Assembly: GCF_029633915.1 (NCBI RefSeq)
Contig: NZ_CP091092.1
Coordinates: 868,001-932,000, forward strand
Reading direction: 5' to 3'
Origin: Methanomicrobium antiquum
Lineage (GTDB): Archaea; Halobacteriota; Methanomicrobia; Methanomicrobiales; Methanomicrobiaceae
Length of the DNA stretch: 64,000 bases
Within the stretch, counting starts at the first letter, position 1. Every line of letters begins with the position of its first letter. Below, one piece after another: positions 41,916 through 52,066 of the stretch. Made by a program: the position numbers and the translations under genes. The notes beneath the pieces are model-generated. The model saw nothing but the letters and a program-made list of their open reading frames with translations. It was not told the origin of the DNA and ran no database searches.

Positions 41916-43393
41916 AGTATTTTGAAAAAGTACTGATTGCAAACCGCGGTGAGATTGCAATAAGGATAATGCGTGCCTGCAGAGAACTTGGAATAGAGAC
42001 GGTTGCAATTTATTCGGAGCCTGATAAAAATTCCCTGCATGTAAAGTATGCAGATGAGGCATTTCCTGTTGGCGAGGCTCATCCCTCTAAGAGTTATTTA
42101 AATAAGGATAAGATAATAAAAACCGCCCGTCAGGCAGGAGCAGATGCTATTCATCCGGGATATGGTTTTCTTGCGGAAAATTCCGGATTTGCAAAACTCT
42201 GTGAAGAAGAAAATATAAATTTTATCGGTCCTTCATGGAAGTCAATTGAAGCTATGGGCTCAAAACTCGGCTCCAAACATATGATGGAAAAGGCAGGTGT
42301 GCCTGTTCTGCCATATACTCCTGAGGGTGTGAAGTCCATTGACGAGGCAAAAAAAATTGCTGGAAAAATTGGCTATCCTGTTATCGTCAAAGCCAGTGCA
42401 GGTGGTGGCGGAATTGGAATGCAGATTGTTGAATCTGAAGATGGGTTAGAAGAAGCAATTGAAAAGGGAATGAGGATTGCACAATCTGCTTTTGGCGACC
42501 CAACTGTTTTTATTGAGAAATATCTTGTAAAGCCCAGGCATATTGAATTTCAGATTCTTTGCGACAAACAGGGAAACGGTGTCCATTTATTTGACAGGGA
42601 ATGCTCCATACAAAGAAGACATCAAAAGCTTGTCGAAGAAGCACCCTGTCCTATAATGACTGATGAATTAAGGGAGAAAATGTCACATTCTGCTCTTAAG
42701 GTAGCTGAGGTTTCTGGATATTATAATGCCGGAACAGTTGAATTCCTCTATTCCGAGGGTAATTACTACTTTATGGAGATGAATACACGTCTTCAGGTGG
42801 AGCATACTGTAACTGAGATGATAACTGGAGTTGACCTTGTCAGACAGCAGTTAAAGATTGCGGCAGGAGAGGATCTTTCACTGTCACAGGATGACATAAC
42901 AATTCGTGGACATGCGATTGAATGCAGGATAAATGCCGAAGATCCATTAAATAACTTTACAGCAGACCCTGGCAAAATCGTAAGATACAGATCCCCTGGG
43001 GGTCCCGGAATCAGGGTTGATTCGGGAATCCATATGGGATACTCTATTCCACCAATGTATGATTCAATGATATCCAAACTTTGTTCATGGGGTATGAACA
43101 GGCAGGAGTGTATTGAAAGAATGCGTCGTGCAATCTATGAATATGTTATAATCGGTGTTCATACAACGCTTCCGATGCATCATGCTATTATGTGCGACAG
43201 GGACTTTATAACCGGAAATACACATACGCATTTCTTAACTGACGAACACATAAAAAAGAATCTTGCAAGATTCCTTCGTGACGATGAGGCTAGGATGCAG
43301 ACTCTGGCGGCATCTCTGAGGCATGGAAAACAGTCTGCGGCAATAACTGCCGCTGTTAATGTATATATTCGTTCACAAAACCCTGAATCATAA
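41912..43393 (+). CDS. pycA: Pyruvate carboxylase subunit A (biotin carboxylase)
   Basis: A 493-residue biotin carboxylase. Features: [23 protein letters not shown], the glycine-rich ATP loop [15 protein letters not shown] near residues 160-175, the HIEFQILCD strand, the [22 protein letters not shown] catalytic segment and a conserved C-terminal lid. It carboxylates the biotin of PycB with ATP and bicarbonate. The start overlaps pycB by 4 bp. The last ~40 residues form a short Ala-rich tail. Confidence 0.97.
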   Translation: MKYFEKVLIANRGEIAIRIMRACRELGIETVAIYSEPDKNSLHVKYADEAFPVGEAHPSKSYLNKDKIIKTARQAGADAIHPGYGFLAENSGFAKLCEEENINFIGPSWKSIEAMGSKLGSKHMMEKAGVPVLPYTPEGVKSIDEAKKIAGKIGYPVIVKASAGGGGIGMQIVESEDGLEEAIEKGMRIAQSAFGDPTVFIEKYLVKPRHIEFQILCDKQGNGVHLFDRECSIQRRHQKLVEEAPCPIMTDELREKMSHSALKVAEVSGYYNAGTVEFLYSEGNYYFMEMNTRLQVEHTVTEMITGVDLVRQQLKIAAGEDLSLSQDDITIRGHAIECRINAEDPLNNFTADPGKIVRYRSPGGPGIRVDSGIHMGYSIPPMYDSMISKLCSWGMNRQECIERMRRAIYEYVIIGVHTTLPMHHAIMCDRDFITGNTHTHFLTDEHIKKNLARFLRDDEARMQTLAASLRHGKQSAAITAAVNVYIRSQNPES

Positions 43394-43487
43394 AAAAAAT
43401 GAAAATTCAATAATTTTCTTAAATTTTCTTAAATTAAAAAAAATCTTTTCTGAATGTTCTTTTAAAAAAGAGATATTTTCATCTGTT

Positions 43488-44678
43488 TTATTTTTTTATT
43501 TTATCTGTGTCTGCAAATATATCTGAAAGTACTTCAATGCCCTTTCTGATATCATCTTCATCAGAGTTTGAGAAATTAATTCTCACAGTGTTGTCTCCGC
43601 CGCCGTTTACATAAAAAGGGTATCCTGGAAGAATTGCCACATTTTTCTCCATAGCCTTTTCAAACAATTTTTGTGATGAGATATTCTGTGGTAATGTCAG
43701 CCAAATAAACATCCCGCCTTTTGGACTGGTGTGTCCAATCTCAGCCGGAAACATCTCATCCATCAGTCTGGTCATAAAACTGCATCTATTACTATATTCT
43801 GATCTGATTTTTTGGATGTGTATATCAATATCATTTGTCTGAAGATATTGCGTTATTATTCTCTGGCTGAGGTAATTTGAATGAAGATCAGATGCCTGTT
43901 TTGCGGTAGATATTTTGTCAATAATTTCTGTTGGAGCGCAAATCCATCCAAGCCTCATTCCGGGAGATATAATCTTTGAAAAAGAACCCGTCATTACACC
44001 AAGGTCCGGCAGATATTTCTTTACAGGTTCAAATATCTCGTCTGTGAAATTTAATTCGCCGTATGCATCATCTTCAATGAATAAAGTATCAGTGTCTGAT
44101 AAAATTTCTCCAATTTCTTCTCTTTTTTCCCTGGAATATGTAATTCCTGAAGGATTTTGCGAATTTGGTATGCCATAAAAAATCTTTGGATTTTCTTCAG
44201 AAACTATATTTTGAAGTTCATTTGTATCAGGTCCGTCTTCAAATAATCCAACAGAGAAAAATTCAGGTTCATATAAAGAGAAGGCCTGAATAGCTCCAAG
44301 ATAGCCCGGACGTTCGATTAAAACAGCATCATCTTTGTCAATCAGAATTTTTCCTAAAAGATCAAGGCATTGCTGGGAACCGTTAGTAATCAGTATTTCA
44401 TCACTACTTATCAAAAGACCATACCTTTTCCTGTAACGCTCTGCGATATACTCGCGAAGCGGAAGATACCCTTCTGTATTTGAGTATTGGAGAGCATTTC
44501 TTCCATCCTCTTTTATTACGGTTTCTGCGGCCTCTAAAATACCCTCTGTATCAATAAGGGAAGGGTTTGGAAGTCCGCCGGCAAATGAGATGACTTCGGG
44601 TTGCTGTGTCACTTTTAAGATTTCCCTGATAAATGATTTGGGAGTTTTTTGTATTCTTTTTGAAAAGCAGTATTTCAT
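43488..44678 (-). CDS. Class I PLP-dependent aminotransferase (LysN/AAT-like)
   Basis: A 396-residue fold-type I aminotransferase. SFAGGLPNPSLI and QYSNTEGYLPLREYIAERY are typical of the 2-aminoadipate/multi-substrate (LysN, KAT) branch. YGIPNSQNPSG and EDDAYGEL bind PLP, with the Schiff-base Lys in TGSFSKIISPGMRLGW. It probably transaminates aromatic, branched-chain or 2-aminoadipate substrates. It is monocistronic and convergent with pycA, so context does not narrow the substrate. Confidence 0.9.
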   Translation of the reverse strand: MKYCFSKRIQKTPKSFIREILKVTQQPEVISFAGGLPNPSLIDTEGILEAAETVIKEDGRNALQYSNTEGYLPLREYIAERYRKRYGLLISSDEILITNGSQQCLDLLGKILIDKDDAVLIERPGYLGAIQAFSLYEPEFFSVGLFEDGPDTNELQNIVSEENPKIFYGIPNSQNPSGITYSREKREEIGEILSDTDTLFIEDDAYGELNFTDEIFEPVKKYLPDLGVMTGSFSKIISPGMRLGWICAPTEIIDKISTAKQASDLHSNYLSQRIITQYLQTNDIDIHIQKIRSEYSNRCSFMTRLMDEMFPAEIGHTSPKGGMFIWLTLPQNISSQKLFEKAMEKNVAILPGYPFYVNGGGDNTVRINFSNSDEDDIRKGIEVLSDIFADTDKIKK

Positions 44679-44896
44679 CTAAAGATAGTATTTGTTTTTA
44701 AAATTATAAGGATTATTGAAAAAAAGAGATGCAATCCGGATTTTAATTTAATATTAATTTGCATAACTTTAATTAATACTATTTTTAAGCGCATATTTGT
44801 AACAAAAATGCGTAATCTTAAATTTACTTCCTTATCAATTCATATAGTTTTAAGAAGACTGAAATTAAATAAGAACTAAATTTTTAGGTGAGTATA

Positions 44897-45403
44897 TTGG
44901 GTTCAGGAAATTTTGTACCAAAGAAGGTTTTTTTTACATCAGGCTCGGGCTCTCATCAGGACAGACTGACATCGTTTGAAATGGCACTCCGAAAGGCTTC
45001 TATTGAGTGCTATAACCTCGTTGAAGTTAGTTCTATACTTCCTCCCAGGTGTCGGATAATTTCAAGACAAGAGGGAATTAAGGAATTGTTTCCGGGAAGC
45101 ATTGTATTTACAGTAATTTCAAGATTATCTTCAAATGAGGCTGGCAGTAGAATAACTTCTTCTGTTGGTATGGCAATTCCAAAAAATCCGGAGACTGAAT
45201 GGGGATATTTTGCAGAATATCATACTTTTGATGAGACAAAAGAGCAGGCCGGCAAATATTCCGAGATGATTGCAAATAATATGTATACCAGTATTTCAGA
45301 CAAAATTCCGGAAAAGACAATGAATATAACAGAATCAGCAGTCGTTCCCGAGAATGGTGACTGGACAACAACAATCGCCGCGGCCGTTTTTTTAATGGAA
45401 TAA
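44897..45403 (+). CDS. pdaD: Pyruvoyl-dependent arginine decarboxylase
   Basis: A PdaD proenzyme of 168 residues from TTG 44897; the ribosome binding site GGTGAG at 44887-44892 lies just upstream, though a GTG at 44888 is also in frame. The self-cleavage site is in LVEVSSILPPRC, where the second Ser becomes the pyruvoyl group. RITSSVGMAIP and WGYFAEYH are family signatures. It converts arginine to agmatine for polyamine synthesis. Confidence 0.94.
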   Translation: MGSGNFVPKKVFFTSGSGSHQDRLTSFEMALRKASIECYNLVEVSSILPPRCRIISRQEGIKELFPGSIVFTVISRLSSNEAGSRITSSVGMAIPKNPETEWGYFAEYHTFDETKEQAGKYSEMIANNMYTSISDKIPEKTMNITESAVVPENGDWTTTIAAAVFLME

Positions 45404-45430
45404 TTTAAAATAAAAAAATATCAGGATTTT

Positions 45431-45580
45431 TGCATAAAAGTCAAAAATCCCTGATAGATTTTCATCACTTTTTTGTGTGATGAAAAAAGCTCATCATGTG
45501 CGTTTTACATGAAAGTTACTTCGTAACTTACATGAAACCGGTGCATGAAAAAAATTATCATGGACGATTTTAATGAATAA
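45431..45580 (+). repeat. Dispersed hairpin repeat, copy e (full length)
   Basis: It aligns with copy d (37291) over about 140 bases with high identity by eye. Hairpins: TTCATCAC-ttttttgt-GTGATGAA, AAAGC...GCGTTT (weaker), GTTAC-ttc-GTAAC flanked by CATGAAA and TTACATG, and a last imperfect CATGAAAA...TTATCATG. It lies between pdaD and the convergent rubredoxin-TPP gene. Confidence 0.8.
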
Positions 45581-45597
45581 AAAATTTTTAAAATCTC

Positions 45598-47379
45598 TTA
45601 TTCAGCAAATCTTTTTGGATCCGTGTTAATATCAACAATGAATGGTTTTTTGGATTTCATAGCCTTAATTAATGCCGGCTTTAATTCATCAGGTTTTTCA
45701 ACTCTTATTCCGTCTCCACCGCAGTTTTTGGCATATTCAGCAAAATCCGGATTTAATAGATCTGTTGCATAATTTTCGTAATTTTCCATCATTTGTTCGA
45801 CCTGAATCATTCCAAGCTCTCTGTTAGAGAGAACGACAACAACAATTGCAAGATTGTATTTAACTGCTGTTACAAAATCCGCCATTGCCATTGAAAATCC
45901 GCCATCGCCTGTTATGCAGAATACATCCTTTTCAGGCCAGGCGATTTTAGCCGCAAGAGCGGCAGGAAAACCAAAACCCATTGTTCCAAGATAGCCGGAC
46001 ATTGCAAATTTCTGATTTTTAATCCTGAAATTTCTTCCAAACCACCACTGATTTTCTCCAACATCAAGACCAATTGCTGAATTCTCAGGGATTACATCAG
46101 AGAGTACTTTCATAATAAAAGGAGGCCTTATCGGGGTTTTATTTTCGTCTGCCTCTTTTAACAAAATTTCTTCCCAAATCTGTTTTAGATTTTTTATTTC
46201 AGTCAGAATTTTATTATTTTGTTTCTCATTTGCCAATTCCAAAAGCCCCGGAATTATAAGTGAACAATTTCCAAGCAGAGATATACCCTCTGAACTTTTT
46301 TCAAGTTTAAGCGGATTTGAATCAATCTGTATAATTTTCCTGTCTGTTGGCACGTTTGTAAGCTGTGAAAAACCTACTCCTGCGGTTATCAAAAGATCTG
46401 AATTATTTACAAATTCTCTTGCATGCGGAGTGCCTACAGAACCAAGAATTCCAAGATTCCATTCATTGTAATCTGATATTATACCTTTTGCGCGAAATGT
46501 GGTGACAATCGGAGCCTTTATTTTATTGCTTAGTTTAAGAATTTCATCTCTGCAGTCCCTGCATCCCCATCCGATAATTATTACAGGATTTTTTGCTTTG
46601 TCAATTAAATCAGCGGCCAATTTTAAAACACTACTATCAGGACTGACTTCATAATTTCCGGTAATGTTTTCTTTTTTACATTTTTCAATATCGATAAACT
46701 CTTTTTGTATGTTGTTTGGAACAGATATCTGTGAAACACCTTTTTGAATAATTGAAAATTTCAGTGCTTTTGTCAAAAGCAAAAGTGCCATGTGCTTATC
46801 ATAAATGGTGTTGTTATAGACTACAAGAGGTCTGAAAAATGCGTCCTGATCAATCTCCTGAATTCCTCCGGGTCCTGTATACTGTGCCCTGACCTGCCCG
46901 TTTATAGATATTACAGATGAGTTGTCTTCTTTTGCGTCATAAAGACCGGTTGCAAGATTTGTCGCACCTGGTCCTGCAATTGTAAGGCAGGCGGCAATTT
47001 TCCCTGTGAATTTGTTGTATGCTGATGCGGCCATTGCAGCATTTTCCTCGTGCCTTACAACAATATATTTGATATTTTTGTTTTTTCTGATAGCCTCAAC
47101 AATTCCTAGCGATGATGTACCCGGAAGTCCGAATACGACATTTATATCCCATTTTAAAAGCTCGGATACAATAGCGTCTGAAACAGTAGTTGCTGAATCG
47201 CCTGAAATTTTTTCCGCTGAAGAAATTTCACTAAATTCAGATTTTTCAGCACCGCAGACAGGACATTTCCATTCAACAGCAAGATCTTTGAATAGTGTTT
47301 CCGGTTTCGTATTAGTTGCAGGCTCGCCTGTTTTCTCATCATAGATATAGCCGCATATTCTGCATCTCCATTTTAGCAT
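45598..47379 (-). CDS. Rubredoxin fused to a TPP-dependent acetolactate synthase/pyruvate oxidase-like enzyme
   Basis: A 593-residue fusion. Residues 1-50 are a rubredoxin (CRICGYIYDEKTG and WKCPVCGAEKSEF). The remainder is a complete TPP enzyme: N-terminal domain with the catalytic Glu in VVRHEENAAMAAS and TIAGPGATN, a central domain, and the C-terminal TPP/Mg site ITGDGGFSMAMADFVTAVKYN...NRELGMI. It resembles the acetolactate synthase/PoxB superfamily. The rubredoxin suggests that electrons from the TPP reaction pass to a one-electron carrier or to oxygen/peroxide-detoxifying partners. The reaction is unproven. It is monocistronic, flanked by repeat copies e and f. Confidence 0.85.
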   Translation of the reverse strand: MLKWRCRICGYIYDEKTGEPATNTKPETLFKDLAVEWKCPVCGAEKSEFSEISSAEKISGDSATTVSDAIVSELLKWDINVVFGLPGTSSLGIVEAIRKNKNIKYIVVRHEENAAMAASAYNKFTGKIAACLTIAGPGATNLATGLYDAKEDNSSVISINGQVRAQYTGPGGIQEIDQDAFFRPLVVYNNTIYDKHMALLLLTKALKFSIIQKGVSQISVPNNIQKEFIDIEKCKKENITGNYEVSPDSSVLKLAADLIDKAKNPVIIIGWGCRDCRDEILKLSNKIKAPIVTTFRAKGIISDYNEWNLGILGSVGTPHAREFVNNSDLLITAGVGFSQLTNVPTDRKIIQIDSNPLKLEKSSEGISLLGNCSLIIPGLLELANEKQNNKILTEIKNLKQIWEEILLKEADENKTPIRPPFIMKVLSDVIPENSAIGLDVGENQWWFGRNFRIKNQKFAMSGYLGTMGFGFPAALAAKIAWPEKDVFCITGDGGFSMAMADFVTAVKYNLAIVVVVLSNRELGMIQVEQMMENYENYATDLLNPDFAEYAKNCGGDGIRVEKPDELKPALIKAMKSKKPFIVDINTDPKRFAE

Positions 47380-47502
47380 GATTAACCACTAACTCCTGTT
47401 AACTGAAATTTAAACCGTCCTGTGATAAAATGATTCCTGCATATATTATCAGCGAATAAACTGAATGGCTAAAATTTCAGAAAAAAAGGTTAAAAAAAGA
47501 AT

Positions 47503-47565
47503 TTTAGTTTACGTGAAAGTTACTTCGTAACATACATGAAATAAATTTGTTTCATGAAATTTATT
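47503..47565 (+). repeat. Dispersed hairpin repeat, copy f (partial)
   Basis: It contains GTGAAAGTTAC-ttc-GTAACATACATG and CATGAAA-taaatttg-TTTCATG, followed by a T-rich run. It lacks the first two hairpins of copies d and e. It directly abuts the stop codon of the convergent proS. Confidence 0.65.
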
Positions 47566-48999
47566 TTAGTAACTTCTTGCTACAAGGGCAGGTTTTGAAG
47601 GCTTGCCGCAGATGATGCAGTTGCCATTCTCCTCTTTGATGTATTCAGATCTAATCTCATTTCCAAGAACGCTGACATCAAGATTTTCTTCGATTATATC
47701 TGCGCACTCCTTACATCCACACCATTGAACAACAGCCACGCCTTTTTCTACAACTTCTTTTGCCTCTTCAAATGATGAAACTGAATGAATTTTTCCTTTT
47801 ATGGTGTCTGAAGCTTTTTGCTTCAAAGCATTCCTGAATAATTCAAGCTGATTGTTAATTCCTGACAGGACATCTTCTCTTTTTACAGGGGTCTTCTCAC
47901 CAAAGCGGTTAACAGTCATAATAACGCCGTTTTCAAGATCTCTTGGACCAATTTCAACTCTTAATGGAACACCCCTCATCTCCCAGTGGTAGTATTTGGC
48001 ACCAGGGCGAAGTTCTCTTGCATCCAGCTTTACACGGAATCCTGCGCTTTTTAACTCTCCTTCAAGTTCTTTTGCAGATTTAAGTACTTCTTCAGCACTA
48101 TTTTTTGTGATAATCGGAACTATTGCAATCTGGACAGGTGCAACCTCCGGCGGGAGGACAAGACCTTTGTTATCACCGTGAATGCTTATAAGTGCGGCAA
48201 TACACCTTTCAGAAATTCCATAACATGTCTGGAATGCAGGTTTTTGTTCACCATTTTCATCTTCGTATTTCAGGTCAAAAGTCTTTGAGAAATTATCGCC
48301 TAAATGGTGAACTGTTCCGACCTGAAGAGTTCTTCCGTCAGGCATTATAGCATCAGCCGCCATTGTATAGTCGGCACCGGGGAATTTGTCCCACTCAGGA
48401 CGCTTTGAAAATATTATCGGAACACAGATTCTGTCATAGAATTCTTTATATAGCAATATTGCGTCTTCTACCTGTTTTTTGGCATCATCCCATGTCGCAT
48501 GGACAGTGTGTGCCTCTTTAAACGATGTTATCTCACGAAGCCTGATAAGCGGGCGGGTATGTTTTGTCTCGTATCTGAAAGTATTTACAATCTGATAAAG
48601 TTTTAAAGGCAGATCTGCATGTGAACGCACCCAGAGTGAATACATGGGGTATATTGCAGTCTCACTTGTAGGTCTTAGGGCAAGTTTTACATCAAGCTCC
48701 GTTGTTCCTCCGTGAGTTACCCAGTATACCTCCTCTTCAAACCCTTTTATGTGTTCAGCCTCTTTCATGAATTCATTTTCAGGTATAAGAAGTGGAAAGA
48801 GCGTTTCTTCGTGGTCGCGGTCTAAAAGCTCGCGAAGAATATTGTATGTAGAACGTCTGAGAGAAAATCCATGGGGATACCAGACATAAAGGCCTTTTAC
48901 CGGATAGCGTACATCCATAATTTCTGCACGCCATAGCATTTCGTTATACCATTCACTGAAATTTTCCTTTGAAGGAAGTGTAGTGCTCTCTTCTGCCAT
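47566..48999 (-). CDS. proS: Prolyl-tRNA synthetase (archaeal/eukaryotic type)
   Basis: A 477-residue class II synthetase. Motif 2 is seen in [29 protein letters not shown] and motif 3 in [28 protein letters not shown]. An anticodon-binding domain and the C-terminal zinc-like domain with CGCKECAD and [17 protein letters not shown], ending in Tyr as in this type, complete it. It charges tRNA-Pro. It lies 2 bp downstream of the SpoIIM-like gene, forming a three-gene operon with the DUF63 gene. Confidence 0.97.
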   Translation of the reverse strand: MAEESTTLPSKENFSEWYNEMLWRAEIMDVRYPVKGLYVWYPHGFSLRRSTYNILRELLDRDHEETLFPLLIPENEFMKEAEHIKGFEEEVYWVTHGGTTELDVKLALRPTSETAIYPMYSLWVRSHADLPLKLYQIVNTFRYETKHTRPLIRLREITSFKEAHTVHATWDDAKKQVEDAILLYKEFYDRICVPIIFSKRPEWDKFPGADYTMAADAIMPDGRTLQVGTVHHLGDNFSKTFDLKYEDENGEQKPAFQTCYGISERCIAALISIHGDNKGLVLPPEVAPVQIAIVPIITKNSAEEVLKSAKELEGELKSAGFRVKLDARELRPGAKYYHWEMRGVPLRVEIGPRDLENGVIMTVNRFGEKTPVKREDVLSGINNQLELFRNALKQKASDTIKGKIHSVSSFEEAKEVVEKGVAVVQWCGCKECADIIEENLDVSVLGNEIRSEYIKEENGNCIICGKPSKPALVARSY

Positions 49000-49001
49000 A
49001 T

Positions 49002-49577
49002 TCAGACTCCCTGAAGTACTAGATCTATGATTTGTGGTGTAATAAATGCCTCTATAAATGCGGCAAATGCCAGAAGAGGAATTACTATCACTATGAATTT
49101 TCTGCCAAGCGTTTTTGCATCAATTGCCGCATCACCCTGTCCTTTAAATTCAGTCCACAATGACTCAGACAGCAAAAATCCAAGTCCGGCTGCAATCAAA
49201 AAGGCGGGAATTTCCAGTATTCCATGCGGAATTATTGATGCTAGAATTGGAAGGTAACCTGTTTTTTCTGATGCATAACTTAAAACAAACCCGATAATCA
49301 CCCCGTTTGTCATCAGAATAAAAATTGTCAAAAGTCCTAAAGTCGCTCCTCCGATAAAGAGCAGAACCGAAGCCTCAAGATTATTGAAAAAAAGCTTTCC
49401 GGCAAGAACCAAAGGATTATCGTCTGCTACAAAGGCAAACATTTCATTCTGCAGTGTCTGAATAAGTGTTTCTGCCATCTCTTCGTTTTGGGCGAGTGAA
49501 AATACACCGATAATTGCAAAGAGGATGAAAATTATTAATGAAAAGGCTACAGCCAGTGAGAGTCTGTTATCAAACAT
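49002..49577 (-). CDS. SpoIIM/DUF95-type membrane protein
   Basis: A 191-residue membrane protein with five predicted helices; [23 protein letters not shown] is the hallmark of the stage II sporulation protein M (DUF95) family, common in archaea that do not sporulate. The function is unknown; membrane remodelling or transport has been suggested for the family. It overlaps the DUF63 gene by 8 bp and precedes proS by 2 bp. Confidence 0.9.
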   Translation of the reverse strand: MFDNRLSLAVAFSLIIFILFAIIGVFSLAQNEEMAETLIQTLQNEMFAFVADDNPLVLAGKLFFNNLEASVLLFIGGATLGLLTIFILMTNGVIIGFVLSYASEKTGYLPILASIIPHGILEIPAFLIAAGLGFLLSESLWTEFKGQGDAAIDAKTLGRKFIVIVIPLLAFAAFIEAFITPQIIDLVLQGV

Positions 49578-50415
49578 AGAGAATCATCCTCACCATATCA
49601 CGAATACCAGGCGCCATTCCAACCATTATCATTGCAAATAAGATCAGATGCCAGAAAGCCTGGCTTCCTTCCTGCCTGTACATCTCAAGGACATAAATTC
49701 CAGGGATAATGACAATGAGCTTTAGTAAAAACATTGAAAATGCTGTTCCTGTTGCTTCAATTAAAAATGACCCTGCAACATGCTGTTCCACATATGTTAT
49801 TTCGTGCAGATCGATTCCGAAACTGGTAGCGCTTGCGTCAAGAAGATGTCCGAATATCAGCAGTTTGTAGAGAATATCAGATACATATTCCCATTTTAAC
49901 ACATACCTGATGAAAGCCCAGACAATACAGGATGTAGCAGTCGCCATTGCCAAAATAAAGAGCATTACATAGATGTTTATCTGGGTCTGTGTAACGCCGA
50001 CAAAGACAAGAGGTATGAGTGAAAGAGCGCATGCAAAAATACCTGCCGCGGCCAGACCGCGACTGAAATTTTCAATAACCTTTCTGCTTTCAAGTATCCT
50101 TGAAGATATGAGCGCCGCTATAACATAAAAGAAAATTACAAAGTAAATTATCGGCGTTATTAAAAGCACATTCCAGGGCGGAGGGATAATTCCGGTATCT
50201 TCAACTACCCGTAAAAGGCCTCCTAAAACAACATACGGGATGAGAGCCAGTATAAATTCCGTATCAATGCTTATTCCTGATTTAATCAGCCAGCGGTAGA
50301 CAAAATATACTGAAACAATCAGAATCGCCGCATAGGTTAAGGTATCAACAATTGTATATGCCTCTCCGTTAAGAATCGGACCAACATAATATTTGTATAT
50401 AAAATCCCCTATCAT
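49570..50415 (-). CDS. DUF63 membrane protein
   Basis: A 281-residue protein with about seven to eight membrane helices. DFIYKYYVGPI and the segment LLIFGHLLDASATSFGIDL...YVEQHVAGS are features of DUF63, an archaeal membrane family without known function. It is the first gene of a DUF63-SpoIIM-proS operon and starts 14 bp from the divergent egsA. Confidence 0.9.
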   Translation of the reverse strand: MIGDFIYKYYVGPILNGEAYTIVDTLTYAAILIVSVYFVYRWLIKSGISIDTEFILALIPYVVLGGLLRVVEDTGIIPPPWNVLLITPIIYFVIFFYVIAALISSRILESRKVIENFSRGLAAAGIFACALSLIPLVFVGVTQTQINIYVMLFILAMATATSCIVWAFIRYVLKWEYVSDILYKLLIFGHLLDASATSFGIDLHEITYVEQHVAGSFLIEATGTAFSMFLLKLIVIIPGIYVLEMYRQEGSQAFWHLILFAMIMVGMAPGIRDMVRMILYV

Positions 50416-50429
50416 TTATTGATAAAATA

Positions 50430-51509
50430 ATGAGCGCAGATGGTATAAAAGTACTCAAAAAACCCCAATTTGATAAATCCAGATGGCTTCAGATGCCCAG
50501 AGATGTTCTTATTGGACACGGAACGATAGAACAGCTCCCAAAAGTATGCGAAGATTTGCATCTGGGAAAATCTGCTCTTATTATCGCCGGCGAAAATACA
50601 CTAAAAGCTGCCGGAGGTCATGCAAAGGAGCTTTTGGAGGAAAAATACAGCGTTGATATTTTCTGTGCGAAGAATATATCGCTGGAAACTATAGAAAATG
50701 CTGAAAAATCTGCTGAAGGTTTTGATTTCATTTTAGGAGTTGGCGGCGGAAAGGCAATAGATCTGGCAAAAATTGTGTCATACAATCTTGATTGCCAGTT
50801 CATAAGCGTCCCTACTGCGGCGTCACACGATGGAATAGCGTCTGCACGTGCATCTGTCCCAACTGCCGGCGGCAGTGTCTCTTTGGATGCACATCCTCCC
50901 CATGCAATTGTTGCAGATACAGAAATTATTGCAAAAGCACCGCACAGGCTGATGGCATCCGGATGTGCTGATATAATCTCGAATCACACCGCAATTCTTG
51001 ACTGGGAATTATCACACCGGATGAAAGGAGAATCAATCAGTGAATATGCCGCGGCCCTGTCCAAGATGACTGCAGAAATTCTTGTCAAAAATGCGCACCT
51101 GATATATCCCGGCTCTGAAGAAGGTGCATGGATTGTAACAAAAGCCCTTGTATCATCTGGAGTTGCGATGAGTATTGCCGGGTCATCAAGGCCTGCTTCC
51201 GGAGGAGAACATAAATTCAGCCATGCACTGGATATTCTGTCTCCTGAAAGAGGTCTTCATGGTGAACAGTGCGGCATTGGTTCGATTATGACAATGTATC
51301 TGCATGGCGGCAACTGGCGGGAGGTTAGGGAATCCCTCAAGGATATTGGCGCGCCCATCACTCCCCGGCAACTTGGAATTGATGATGAAACTGCTGTAAA
51401 AGCCCTTTTAATGGCAAAAGAAATCCGTCCAGAGAGATTTACAATTCTGGATATGGGTCTTGAGAGAAAATGTGCTGAAAAACTTGTGAAGATGCTATAC
51501 ATGGAGTGA
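50430..51509 (+). CDS. egsA: sn-Glycerol-1-phosphate dehydrogenase
   Basis: A 359-residue enzyme. LGVGGGKAIDLAKIVSYNLDC is the NAD(P) loop, PTAASHDGIASARASV contains a conserved substrate/metal region, and the Zn-binding His residues are in GEHKFSHALD and GLHGEQCGIGSIMTMYLHG. It reduces dihydroxyacetone phosphate to sn-glycerol-1-phosphate, the backbone of archaeal membrane lipids, and so confirms the domain. The next gene, UPF0179, follows after 6 bp. Confidence 0.97.
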   Translation: MSADGIKVLKKPQFDKSRWLQMPRDVLIGHGTIEQLPKVCEDLHLGKSALIIAGENTLKAAGGHAKELLEEKYSVDIFCAKNISLETIENAEKSAEGFDFILGVGGGKAIDLAKIVSYNLDCQFISVPTAASHDGIASARASVPTAGGSVSLDAHPPHAIVADTEIIAKAPHRLMASGCADIISNHTAILDWELSHRMKGESISEYAAALSKMTAEILVKNAHLIYPGSEEGAWIVTKALVSSGVAMSIAGSSRPASGGEHKFSHALDILSPERGLHGEQCGIGSIMTMYLHGGNWREVRESLKDIGAPITPRQLGIDDETAVKALLMAKEIRPERFTILDMGLERKCAEKLVKMLYME

Positions 51510-51515
51510 TTAAAA

Positions 51516-51971
51516 ATGACAGAGGATCAGATTCGTATAACTCTTGTAGGAAACGCTATTTCAAAAACAGGGACTGAATATATCTATAAAGGTGATCTGC
51601 CCGGTTGTGAAGGATGCAGGATGTTTAAAGTCTGCAACAATCTAATCCCAAAAAGACGCTACAGGATTGTAGGAATCAAAAATGAAGATGTTCATTCCTG
51701 CAATATTCATTATGGCAGTATGTGTGCAGTAGAAGTAATTGAATCGCCGATTGAGACTTTGATTGAGGTGAAAAAAGCAATTTTAAATTCTGAAATTATC
51801 TTCAAGCCTTCATGCACGGAGACCGGATGCAGATATTATGATATCTGTATGGCTGAGGGACTGATAGAGGGTGACAGGTACCTTATATCATCGATATCAG
51901 AGGATTTTAAACCTGAATGCATTCGTGGAAAAACACTAAAAAAAGTTGAACTGAGTAATATATCCGATTAA
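51516..51971 (+). CDS. UPF0179 family protein
   Basis: A 151-residue archaeal UPF0179 protein rich in cysteines: PGCEGCRMFKVCNNL, SCNIHYGSMCAV, and CTETGCRYYDICMAEG suggest metal or Fe-S binding. The function is unknown. It is likely cotranscribed with egsA. The last codons (CTGAGTAATATATC) begin the degenerate A+T-rich repeat that fills the following spacer. Confidence 0.92.
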   Translation: MTEDQIRITLVGNAISKTGTEYIYKGDLPGCEGCRMFKVCNNLIPKRRYRIVGIKNEDVHSCNIHYGSMCAVEVIESPIETLIEVKKAILNSEIIFKPSCTETGCRYYDICMAEGLIEGDRYLISSISEDFKPECIRGKTLKKVELSNISD

Positions 51972-52066
51972 TAAATCTGGATAATATATCTGAGAAATAT
52001 GTTTGAATCTGAGTGATATGTTTGTATGATATCAATCTGAGTAATATTTTTGAGTATTATATCTGA
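51955..52066. repeat. Degenerate short tandem repeats
   Basis: Units such as CTGAGTAATAT, CTGGATAATAT, CTGAGAAATAT and CTGAGTGATAT recur between 51955 and 52066 with variable spacing of about 13-28 bases. The tract begins inside the end of the UPF0179 gene and extends to the stop of the convergent ADP-ribosylglycohydrolase gene. Confidence 0.5.

Noticed and set aside
41309-42082. Long minus-strand frame of 257 residues inside pycB/pycA
   Set aside because: It is the complement of two certain biotin-enzyme genes; composition is that of an antisense shadow.
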